Under the pieces are notes generated by a model. It was not told the DNA's origin. It did not search any database and worked only from the letters and a program-made list of their open reading frames with translations. A DNA stretch of 24,328 bases, taken from NCBI GenBank assembly GCA_013054445.1, contig JAAMPI010000854.1, positions 1 through 24,328 on the forward strand, written 5' to 3'. This document shows positions 9,915 to 18,662 of this stretch, one piece after another. The DNA is from Cudoniella acicularis (lineage: Eukaryota > Ascomycota > Leotiomycetes > Helotiales > Helotiaceae). Each line of letters starts with the position of its first letter. The first letter of the stretch is position 1. Both the position numbers and the translations under genes were made by a program.

Positions 9915-10864
9915 TTATACGTCGAGTGGAAGCCAGCAACCCCTTACACAAAAGAATGACGCAGTATAATCTTCGTAGTCCTTCTCTTCCTTCTTGAACC
10001 GCTTTGCCATCTCCGCCTCGATGTACTTTTCATAACGCATATTCTCGGCAGAGACAACCGTGAAAGGCCCCGTGCTCGCTCTTGTAAAATCTCAACGCGG
10101 AAAGAATTCTCTCCAGTCATCCTTATAGACCTCAAATTTGTCGTTCTGGCTTTTCCACGCTGCATTGATCGTGATACCGTCGTTGATCAGAACAATAAGC
10201 AGCTCTAGACAAGGGGAAAAGTGTCGAACTATGCATTCATAATTGTTCGTGAATTGCGTTAGGACCTCTCGATTAACAGCCAGTGCTCGAACCTTCTTAA
10301 AGTGTTGCGGTCTCCCGACCCATATATCACTAGTTCCTTCCCATTGCTGTAGATCCCACTATGGCCTGCTACTGCGCTTGACAAAGCCCTTTCCATATTG
10401 GCTAAAGTCTAAGTGTTTGAGATACAAAATATCCCAATCCAATCGAATCCATTCTGAGCCACTGTTGCTGCCTTTAAGAATTCTTTCCTAGATTCTCTGT
10501 TGCAAGAAAGAAGAGTCGGTGGTGTTTTGCTCCTGTAACGCCAGTTCGTATTGAACTCTATCTCAACAATTCTTGGGACAGATATTGCATGTTGCCAGAT
10601 CCGGATGCGGATCTCAGGGGGAAGCTGGGGGAACAGCGTAAACGATCTGGCAATTGCTCGCTCTCCACGATAGGAGGCAATTCGTGTATTGTTGATCAAT
10701 GTTTCAGGAAAGCCCTTAGCCTTAGCCAAAGGTGTCTCGTTTTCTGTACCGTCCGAATCCGTACCTAGCGACATTATGGGTATATCGGCATCAAAACATG
10801 AGTTTGCTCCTGCGCTCGCCACCGCGTTGCATCTAGCTTTTATCACTTCACGGCTCGAAGCCAT
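9915..10864 (-). pseudogene. 2EXR-domain protein, broken
   Basis: The N-terminal part carries the signature of fungal 2EXR-domain proteins: FTLFPQLPPEIRIRIW, then PRIVEIE, then PPTLLSCNRESR. It reads from 10864, though an internal Met may be the true start. Near 10431-10440 the frame shifts by one base (DILYLKHLDF resumes in the next frame). That frame continues with family-like text (VRALAVNREVL; CLELLIVLINDG) but is cut by TAG at 10359-10361 and TGA at 10092-10094. The same frame then remains readable through a charged tail (KRFKKEEKDYEDY) to a stop at 9915-9917. One frameshift and two nonsense codons make a recent pseudogene the best reading; an intron does not explain them. The function of 2EXR proteins is poorly known. 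Confidence 0.8.
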
Positions 10865-11100
10865 GGCTGCGCTATCAAAGATCGATCTAGCTATGGCTAC
10901 GCTCGATAGATTCGCCCACTTAAAGGATGGTAATACCTACGCCGCTTTCTCCGATCTAACCGGAGTGCCAGGTTCCACGTTGTGGCATCGCAAGCATGGC
11001 CGTGCGTCGATCCAGCAGAAAGGCGCCAATCAACAATACCTCACACCTCAGGAAGAGAAAGCACTTGTCGCTTATCTCCCCCGGGAATATCCTTCTCCGT
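10863..11100 (+). pseudogene. pogo/Fot1-like transposase, N-terminal fragment
   Basis: From ATG 10863 the frame reads like the N-terminal DNA-binding half of a pogo/Fot1-type Tc1-mariner transposase. There is a first helix-turn-helix (KIDLAMATLDRFA... AAFSDLTGVPGSTLWHRKHG) and then the linker to the second helix-turn-helix (QYLTPQEEKALVAYL). After about 11100 the similarity stops and no DDE catalytic domain follows. The following plus-strand sequence is antisense to the open frame next to the aminotransferase, so the element was cut there. The fragment begins head to head with the 2EXR pseudogene, whose ATG overlaps it. Dead as an element. Confidence 0.65.
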
Positions 11101-11590
11101 ATGGCGAAAGGACTAATCCTGTCCCACCAATCTTTGCATGGACGACCAATTCATCGATGACCATGTCGCCCTGGCTCCACTCGCGTCGCGACGAGATACA
11201 ACTACAAACTTCGTCGATCAAGACGTTGCGCTCGGTCAGGTGCCTCCGCTGGACGAGTATGGTGCAAGGAACGCTGCCATCGATTGCACTAGCAAATCCT
11301 CCCTCGTCTATAATGGGTACAATCCAGTAGTCACGGAGCTTGTCCGTGATATCGGAGACCTTCGCTGGCTCCTTCGGCGGTGGCAGTGCCGCAACAGGGC
11401 TCTTGATTAACGCGACGCCATCCGACCGCTCGCGGATGGCCTTGACACAGGAACATATTCTTTGGCACAGCTCGAAGAAGTCGAGGCATGACGCCGAGGA
11501 ACCGCATCCTCTCCGCACTACAAAGTATGTTCTCTGCTTGGAGGGTTTGGTACAGGCCCTTTGAATCGAGTCCGAATTTCGTAGCGTCAA
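11072..11590 (-). other. open frame continuing from the aminotransferase, unrecognised
   Basis: A minus-strand frame of 172 codons overlapping the 3' end of the aminotransferase pseudogene. It contains protein-like stretches (PAKVSDITDKLRDYWIVPI; LTERNVLIDEVCSCI; DELVVHAKIGGTG) that I cannot assign. Probably the frameshifted C-terminal region or a fused/adjacent domain of the aminotransferase locus. It ends at the junction with the transposase fragment, suggesting the locus was truncated there. Confidence 0.35.
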
Positions 11591-12578
11591 TAGTCACGCT
11601 CAGCTGATAATTGGTCGTTCCCAAACTGGGAGCGACGTGTTGAAACGAAATGCCCGACGTGCCGCGGAGAAGCGAACGATACATCTCTGCTAGATCTGAA
11701 CGAGCCTCAAGATCTCGTAGCAGTCGATCCAGTGCTCGGAGGCTCATGTAGGCGTTCGTCTCTGGCAATGCCTCGTGCCGCAAGATGTTGCTTGTCTCCT
11801 GCTCCAGCCAGTCCGCCTGGGACTTCGAGCAGACCATGATGCCGCCCGCTCCTCCTGTGTGGAAGACTTTTGGAAACCCGGTGCTATAGATAGTAGCATC
11901 AGCGAGATCGATCGCGGGAGACTTTCCACAGATCGCGCCGAAGCTTTGAGCGCTGTCCGAGATGAGCTTGATGCCGTGCTCATCAGCCAGGATTCGCAAG
12001 GGACAGAGATCGCAAAGTGACGATGGCTGCAGTCCTTTCTAAGACGGCCCGTTCCGTAGCCTCGGGTGACAGCATCCACGAAGCGGAATCTACGTCCACG
12101 AGAATTGGCACGAAACCTTCCATCATCACGGCCTCAGCTGTCGAGACGGCAGTGATGGCAGGCACGATGATTTCGTTGCGAGCCTTTGATCGATTGTCGG
12201 CAATGACGGCCTTCAGAGCCGCTCGAACCGCGTTCGCGCTGCTCGTAACGCAGATAACCTAACCGATATGATTCCAGCGTCAAGACACAAGAACTCTGCG
12301 ATGCGGCGTTGCAGGTTGGAGCGGTAGCTTATTTAGGCCTTAGCGACTCCTCTTGACATGAAGCGCTGCTTGCTGGAAAGGCGTATCGGTTCAAGGCTAG
12401 GTTCGTTGCGCAGGATCGAGTCGACCGCGCTGTGCTCCCCAACATAGCCGTAGCCTAATGGAAGAATTCGCGGCACAGGACTGCTTGGCGGAAATGCTGG
12501 AGCGCCACCCAAGACTGCCGAGCGACTGGAACTTGCGTAACGATAGGTAGCATTGGAGGTTTCTAAACGTCCGACCAA
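11331..12578 (-). pseudogene. DegT/DnrJ/EryC1/StrS-type PLP aminotransferase, broken
   Basis: Family role: PLP-dependent amination of keto-sugars or related ketones. Fold-type I features are readable in order: an N-terminal stretch with YRSNLQRRIAEF, the substrate/PLP region VICVTSSANAVRAAL, IIVPAITAVSTAEAV, VDVDSASWML, then ADEHGIKLISDSAQSFGA (Asp of the PLP-pyridine contact), and STGFPKVFHTGGAGG with the Schiff-base lysine. The pieces lie in different frames: an in-frame stop at 12333-12335, a frameshift near 12258-12275, a small deletion with frameshift near 12015 (the expected short segment around the PLP-facing VHPFG motif is missing), and loss of match after about 11530. No introns are needed, and the look is bacterial, hinting at horizontal origin (inference). 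It follows the kinase gene on the same strand, 45 bp apart. Confidence 0.8.
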
Positions 12579-12623
12579 TTTTTCTTCGCGGAGGCGAGAC
12601 TTCGAAGTTGCACCATTGCTTGT

Positions 12624-13202
12624 TTAAACACCAGTTGAAGGTACAATCTGTTTGAGTATATAGTCTCGGCACTCCTCGGGGCTGCTAGTTGAATCCACGA
12701 CGATAGCATCGCCATCTGGACGGCATGGGCGTTCGATCCATCTCTTGAAGAGCGTGTGATAGTCTTCGTTGTGACAGGCGCCGTTGGCATCGGGCGGAGG
12801 AAGACTCACACCTGTTCGCTGACTTCTCAGGGGAATTCTATTGCGTAGCCTTCGATCTAGCAGCTCGACGTCGTTGACTCTGCACTCGACATATCTGTAG
12901 TTGAAGCCGTACTCCCGAGCGAGCGCGGTCCCCTGATCTAGCGTCTCGTTGTAGTTGCAGGTGCTGTCGATAATGACGTTCCGCTCCTGTTTGATCATGT
13001 CCTCGGCGAGTATCCACTGGAAGCGATACGAGAGCCTTGCCGACTGCTCAAAGAAGATATCATTTTCGAGAAAGAAGGATCTGATTAGATCATGATCGAT
13101 GACTACGCCATTGATCGACTGTGCCAGCAGGTTGGCCACGGTGCTTTTCCCGGAACCTGGCGCACCGGACATCTGAATGAGCATTTTGCGTGGCGGATGC
13201 AT
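12624..13202 (-). CDS. P-loop kinase (AAA_33 / zeta- and polynucleotide-kinase-like fold)
   Basis: Intronless 192 aa ATP-binding protein. Walker A GAPGSGKST is at residues 13-21 right after a short beta strand, VIDHDLIR at 34-41 corresponds to the acidic phosphoacceptor-site segment of this fold, and NVIIDST at 75-81 is the Walker-B-like strand. An arginine-rich lid (DRRLRNRIPLRSQR) lies in the second half. It probably phosphorylates a small molecule or nucleotide-like substrate; which one cannot be told. The frame is fully open, in contrast to the dead aminotransferase directly downstream, so it is either still under selection or too short to have been hit. The ATG at 13200-13202 is used; Met7 or Met11 are alternatives. 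Possibly transferred from bacteria together with its neighbour (inference). Confidence 0.78.
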   Translation of the reverse strand: MHPPRKMLIQMSGAPGSGKSTVANLLAQSINGVVIDHDLIRSFFLENDIFFEQSARLSYRFQWILAEDMIKQERNVIIDSTCNYNETLDQGTALAREYGFNYRYVECRVNDVELLDRRLRNRIPLRSQRTGVSLPPPDANGACHNEDYHTLFKRWIERPCRPDGDAIVVDSTSSPEECRDYILKQIVPSTGV

Positions 13203-13686
13203 TAATAGGGCCCAAGTACTGATCTCTGTGTGTTCGGAGTAGAAAGTGACAAGAAATTTGGGTTTGGATGGATGAATTCGAGATCAAAACTGCTGACTAC
13301 AGGCGCGAATTGTTTGAATCAAGACGCGGAAAAGCACTTCGACGGCGGATTTCCACGTCTGGAGGTGGAGCTGCAATGATTTCAGAAGCGGCAGGGAAAG
13401 TTGTGAGATTCTGGTGCTTTATCAGAGCCTGAGGATCTTGAATTTGACCATTTGTTCGAGCTTACCAAATAAACAGAAGGAACTTCAGTAGAGGTGTTTT
13501 GCGGGCGACAAGCGGGCTCCCTATAGAGATACGAGTAGGGGAAGAATGACTCACAATAAGACACGTGTTGTTCGGCGGATAATTACCTAAGCAATGGTCT
13601 TGTATAGCAATGATCAAAATGACGGCTTGTTATTCTCAATGTTATCCATAAGATACGAACATGAGATTAACCGCGAGGTGATTATT
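13203..13686. other. gene-free stretch with weak coding traces
   Basis: No gene can be supported. A minus-strand open stretch around 13300-13440 has protein-like composition but no start or recognisable motif and may belong to the same decayed locus as the NRPS relic. Confidence 0.35.
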
Positions 13687-13913
13687 AGTACTGTTGACGG
13701 GACGACGGCCCCAAAAGTTTGAGTCACGCCCAGTTGAGCAAAGCCTGCAGCTTGGTCGAGGACCACCAGCGCAGCAGCGACATCCCGAATAATATAGAGA
13801 CTTCGTTCGGGCGGAACATCAGGGTCCAAGATGACATAGACCACACCAGCCTTGAGGATCGACAGCAGCGCAACGATGAGTTGTGTGGTGCGCTGCATGC
13901 AAACAGCAAAGAC
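13687..13913 (-). pseudogene. NRPS adenylation-domain relic
   Basis: About 75 codons read as the A2-A3 region of a fungal NRPS or NRPS-like adenylation domain: VFAVCMQRTTQLIVALLSIL, KAGVVYVILDPDVPPER and IRDVAAALVVLDQAA, closely following the family pattern (LLAILKAGGAYVPLDP..P..R). Upstream text is in another frame and downstream text stops matching, and no thiolation, condensation or further adenylation motif is readable. It is a leftover of a large gene, the only trace of a backbone enzyme in the window. Confidence 0.68.
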
Positions 13914-14639
13914 GTTTATTTCGATTTTCTGTATGGTACAGGCGCGCCTGAACTAGCTTCCGCTGAAATATTTCGTTAAAGCGCGCCGTGTTTGGTAGCA
14001 ATTTCATTGACAACAATTATTTGGTGCTTGACAGCATTTTCATTCATGACAGCAGATATTCTGTCAACTAAATAGTATACAAATTTTCATATCCGCATGT
14101 ATTCAAGGATTTTGTGAAGATCTTTATCTTCTGGCAGATCGATCACTGAGGCAAGAAGTACTTCTCCACAACCGAGCCCTGAGACTGCTCCTGTGTTGAT
14201 CAAGTCGCCTATGTCACGATCTGCCCTTTTCTACATTGTTTATTTATAGACTTATCTTCACGACTAGCACGAACTAGCTGTGCCCGTTCGTGAATCATCT
14301 AGTTGGTTCGTTGATCTAGTTTATTAGTGAATGCGCTTGCTAATTTGTGAATCACCCAGGGTAATTTATAATTAAATGAACTTCAATCATGAAATTATAA
14401 ATGGTTGGAGCTGCAGGAACAGCCGACCTCTCCGGCAAGGAGTCCGCGCGCAAAAGAAGTTGGACTTAATCTTGGTTCGAACCTCGTCACTCCCCCTTAT
14501 CACTGGCATGAACTGGCCGCTGCAGTACATGAAAAGTGCCAATCCCTATTATGCTGCTCAGGAGAGATTCTATTTCTTAGAAATATTGTTGCCGGCTATC
14601 AAGCTGTTGTCAGTTAGTAGATACAGTTGTTGACTGCGA
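13914..14639. other. gene-free stretch
   Basis: No gene can be supported. Short related phrases (TTCGTGAATCA at about 14289, TTTGTGAATCAC at about 14345) repeat here and appear inverted at 15647-15670, hinting at transposon ends. An open frame at 14405-14617 contains protein-like text (YHWHELAAAVHEK) but was not recognised. Confidence 0.4.
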
Positions 14640-15080
14640 AGCTGCTATCAATCAGTAGCTCATATTCATATATAGAGTAAGTTAAATAAATAAATATTAT
14701 ATTATAAAATCTATAAGATAGTTTAATATTTCTAATTATACTCTGTTAATTATATTTATTAGCTTTTAAACATAATACTAATATATAGTATTTATATTTA
14801 ATAATTATTCTAAGCTCTTTTAAATTCTATTTCTTGGTTATATAACTTGCCTTATTTTAAAACTATAACGTTTAGAGACTCTATTTTTAATAATAAATAG
14901 CCTTCTGAAAATTTAATAAAATTAATAAATTTTTATTTGGCGGCTTTTCCTCTTATCTCTAGGCTACCTAACCGAGCTTACCTCGTCTGCCTAAATAGAT
15001 AGGTGAAGTGAGCCGACAAATAATCTCTTTATAGTAAGTTTAGAACTTTTTAACAAAATAGAGGGAAAAAAAAGTTTAAA
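14640..15080. other. strongly AT-rich island
   Basis: Almost entirely A and T, dominated by TA-rich strings, in sharp contrast to genes on both sides. No open frame of note. Such blocks in ascomycetes usually arise from repeat-induced point mutation (RIP) of old transposons; that origin is inferred, since no unmutated copy is available here. Confidence 0.7.
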
Positions 15081-15082
15081 TA

Positions 15083-15355
15083 GTCAAGCGGTTAATTTTT
15101 ATAATATAAATTATACTTACTTCAATAGTGTTTGTCTTCTGAAAGAACTATCAGAACTGCGAAACGTAATTGATCGTACTCGTAAGGCGGAGAGAAGTAT
15201 AGAGGAGGTTGCGGAAAGAAGTCAAGGTTAATGCACACGCACCGCGTATAGCAAATAGACTGGGTGCAGGTTAGATATATTCTAACCCATCGAACTTGAT
15301 CGCATCTATAGAGTGTTAGTAAGTTCAACTTGAAATGTAACTTTAACCGCTTGAC
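15083..15355. mobile_element. MITE of Tc1-mariner/pogo type, 273 bp
   Basis: The left end GTCAAGCGGTTAA (15083-15095) and right end TTAACCGCTTGAC (15343-15355) are perfect inverted repeats, each flanked by TA (15081-15082 and 15356-15357), the target duplication of Tc1-mariner elements. Including flanks, the palindromic identity extends to 18 bp (15078-15095 with 15343-15360). Pogo/Fot1 elements in fungi commonly start with AGTC-like termini next to TA. The interior has no transposase and includes a hairpin GGTTAGA-TATAT-TCTAACC at 15269-15287. Non-autonomous; a pogo/Fot1-like transposase fragment is found at 10863 in the same window. Confidence 0.75.
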
Positions 15356-15360
15356 TATTT

Positions 15361-15816
15361 GTGATATTTTTGAACAAAAAAATCCATATTGAATATCCAT
15401 TTTTAGGCGGGATATATTCTACTAGCTTCGATTTTAAAAGGGGGGAGAAAAGTGGATATGTTCAAGCCTAAATTGTGAGGCACAAATAATTTGAACCTCA
15501 AATGGTAATTAGTTATTGCTACTACGAGCGCACAGGCGCACAATACCGACTCTAGGTCGTATTCTCGATTCCATTGAGCTTTCGGGACTCTACCACAGAG
15601 GGAAGAATAGGTCTTTATCGCGTCAACTCTTTATCGAGCGATCATCATTCACGATTTACGATTCACGAATGAGAACGAAATTGGGAGTAAAATATGCACA
15701 TGGTTCCAGTTATGGCTCTCCTGGTAATATTATTTCCACTACTTGATTGTTCGGATATATTGGCTAACATTATAGCCTTCTATAGCTTCTCGAGACTTTC
15801 CAGCGCACTTCATTCC
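15361..15816. other. spacer downstream of the MFS gene
   Basis: No gene seen. Holds a small tandem 7-mer array at 15647-15667 (ATTCACG, ATTTACG, ATTCACG), listed separately, and the presumed 3' UTR of the MFS pump. Confidence 0.45.
15647..15667. repeat. three tandem copies of a 7-mer
   Basis: ATTCACG, ATTTACG, ATTCACG in a row, followed by AATG so that the block is partly palindromic with TTCGTGAAT at about 14290. May be part of a transposon end; three units only. Confidence 0.6.
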
Positions 15817-17800
15817 TCAGAGGCCAGCCTCTTTCTCGTTCGCATTTGTGCCAGCAATTGCCTTTCCTTGCAGCTTCCTTGCAACATCCTCTGTCAAATA
15901 ATCCTCAACATTTGGGCTCATTAAAGCCGCAACTAGAATAATGGCACCGAATGGCAGTGTACATAGGAAGACGGTGCGGAAAGACATGGAGTAGGCTTGC
16001 TTGACAGCATGTCCAACAGCTTCTTCGATAGCTGGCGTTATGCCTGGTACCTTGGCAAAAGAACCAGCTGTGATACCGGCAAACAGCTGTGTCAGTGAAG
16101 TGGTTGGAAGTCCGGCGTCCATCGCTGCGGGAATAACATATTTGGGGAGATATTTGGTTAACTGGTTGGTTAGGATGCTGATATAAATCGAGGTTGCAAT
16201 CGATGAGGATGCTGTCCGAATGCTTCCCATAGCACCAGCTACCAAACCGATATCCTCGGGTTCCCACACCAAAGCCATTGATGAGAGGGTCAGATTCTCG
16301 ATATATCCAGCAGCTGCGGTACCTATCAGGAGCGAAACGACGGTTCGCGTTCGGGAATACTCGTTGACGCTGGCCAGAGATGCGACGAAAGTAACCATGA
16401 TGACAGCTGCAACAGTCATCTTATAATGGTTAGCTTACGCACACAAGTTTGGATAATAGAACACCTACTTGAATCTTCATGCGAGGGAGATATCGAATTC
16501 CAAACCCAGCAGAAATTTGTCCAAAAAGGAGTCCACCCCCAACAGCACAGGAAAGCCAGCCTATCTCAGACACATTTGTCGTAAAAAGCGCCCCAACAAG
16601 AGTCGGCCACACCACAGTCATAGAGTAATAAACCATGGCGGCAATACTCGCGCAGGCAACGATGGTGTCGTATTTGGTGTTCTTGAACAGGCGCATGGGA
16701 ATGAGTGGATACTCATGGCCACTGTATGCTTCCCAAAAGCAAAAAGCGACGAGGGTAGCGATGCCGATCAGTAGCGTACACAGGGTTTGAGCAGATGCCC
16801 ATGGGTAGGTTTGGCCACCCCCTGATGATATGTCAGTCATCTGTCCATGACTATGTCAAGATTAACTTACAGTTGAGGCCAATCAAGAAGAGAACCAGAC
16901 CAGCAGTAAAGAGGAAGATTCCCATCCAGTCCAACCCAATCAGCTGCTTCATTCTTGACTTTCCGTTGACGTGGAGTTGCAGGTAAGTTGGAGGGTGGTA
17001 GCAAAGATAATACATCCCGGCAGCAACGAAATTGATTATGCAGCCTAGGATATAAGACCATCTCCATTGAAGCCCAGTATTTTCATAGAAAGCTCTTGCA
17101 ACAGGAGGTCCAAACACCGCGAAAGGAACGGATGTCGAAAGCACCAGAGCATTGAAAGGTCCTCTTTGCTTGTTCGGTACTAGCTCACCGATGATTACGC
17201 TGAAAGAAAGCTGACCTGCTGCAGCTAGGCCATTAAGGCAATTTGTGCCAATCAATTGGTTGACAGACTGAGCAGAGGCACCGATGATATTTCCTACCAA
17301 AGCCATTATCGAAGAGCCAATGAAGAACCATCTTCGCCCGAAAACTGGGATATTGTTAGGCCTGTTTATTTTCCGCAGATTTGCAACTCACTATCTGAAA
17401 GTCGACCAACAAGGGCCAAACCGATAGTAAATCCCAACGTCCAAGCCAATGCAACCCAAGTGATGTTGGGCGAGCCGCCGAGTGATTCATTGATCAACGT
17501 GAGAGTGTTTGCTGGCAACACCCAACCTAAATATCCGCTTATTTGGGCGAGGCAAGTTGCCTATCTCATCAGTAAGTCTGCAAGTTATTGGGAGAGGAGT
17601 CAACTAACCGTGAGGGTTCCTATAAAATCCATGCTCCAATAATATCCTTTTGGCATCTCTCCATACAAACCACCCACAGCTTCTGGGGCAACAGCATCGT
17701 GATGAAGTGCTACTTCTGCTGCTGGCGCATGATGCCGTGGATGAGCGCTGTTTGCCTCGTGGTGCTCAAGCACAATATCGTTTTTCTCGATATCGGACAT
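15817..17800 (-). CDS. MFS efflux pump, TRI12 (trichothecene efflux pump) family
   Basis: Plasma-membrane or vacuolar 14-helix drug/metabolite exporter. Exons from 5' to 3' are 17800-17609, 17560-17392, 17344-16871, 16821-16469 and 16419-15817. All four introns are GT-AG (47-49 nt), and the joined frame is open for 596 aa, typical of the family. An acidic and His-rich cytoplasmic N-terminus is followed by PKGYYWSMDFIGT at the first helix, GRLSDIFGRR at about 116-125 (MFS motif A), LVPNKQRGPFNALVLS, VFGPPVARAF with NTGLQWRW (motif C region), and the late family block GSIRTASSSIATSIY. The N-terminal Met at 17800 is preferred over upstream in-frame codons because it starts the family-like region. 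Upstream spacer carries a TATA-like ATATAAG near 17920. Substrate unknown: the family name does not imply trichothecenes. The nearest intact neighbour is the SDR at 18663-19476 on the same strand. Intact. Confidence 0.94.
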
Positions 17801-18662
17801 GATTCTTTTACTTTTCGTCTCCCTGATGTTCAAATTATTGCAGTTTTTCTTCCAGACGGAGAGTGATGTCGAGGAAAGGAAGCACAAACTCTTAAAGTCA
17901 CAGGGACGCGACGAAGAAGATATAAGTATGAACGAATATCGTTGAGGTACGCTCGCGTGGGAGCTGAAAGCCAGATCAGGCTCGGTTTACTCGTTTGATC
18001 TAGACCCCCAGTCCCACGTGATAAGTTATGCATGGTCTGGAATTTCCACGGTTTATCCCCAGACGGCCGGTCAAGCTACGTCAGCCAGTCCACTCTTTAG
18101 TACGAAGTGTGCGGGGGAGAAAGGGGGGCTCTGGGCTGTGCTTGAGTGGTCCCTGGGCCTGGAAAAGTATATCCAGACAAAAATGTGGCAATAGTCAGCG
18201 AGCGCTAGGGGAAGAAGAACGGGAAGTTTTTGATTTGACCAGTAGGAAGTGAAGGCTGTTTGTGGGGAAGTGGGGCAAAATTGAACGAGTAGGTTTGGCG
18301 ATGGATCTAAGCAGATTTCCAGAACGCCATCTCGGACCTTTTGGACTCTCTTTGAAACTCGTATTGCTAGATACCATTATTTCTCAAGGTCCCGATTGCC
18401 TGTCCATGTGAATAAGCAAAGGAAAAGCGCAGTGCATGTCAATTATTCAACCAGAATTACGATGGTGATAGATTCAAAATTGGAAAACCCTCTATTCCAG
18501 CATCCTTGTCACTCAGGTTTCTCACCTCTGCTGTTTTAGCAAGCAAAAAGTTATAAATAGTAATTGTTATAGATGTTGTTCAGTTCAATGATTAAAATAC
18601 ATCTCTTCTTTGCAGCACTTGAATCGTAATTTTGTGCTGAGCAATATTTTATGGTAGTAAAG
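17801..18662. promoter_or_regulatory. promoter region of the MFS pump
   Basis: No gene seen. About 860 bp separate the pump from the SDR upstream of it. CACGTG at 18015-18020 overlaps GATAAG at 18020-18025, which are the core sites of bHLH/bZIP factors and of GATA nitrogen regulators (AreA-type) respectively. A TATA-like ATATAAG lies near 17920. Binding is inferred from motif only. Confidence 0.4.

Noticed and set aside
10689..10862. Upstream extension of the transposase fragment frame
   Set aside because: It is the antisense of the 2EXR N-terminus; transposase-like text only starts at 10863.
11138..11410. Plus-strand open frames over the aminotransferase
   Set aside because: They are antisense to the aminotransferase and its continuation and show no domain.
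14473..14486. tRNA B-box-like GGTTCGAACC
   Set aside because: No A-box at the right distance and no cloverleaf can be folded around it.
15122..15400. Minus-strand 92-codon open frame
   Set aside because: It lies mostly inside the MITE and crosses its terminal repeat; no protein features.
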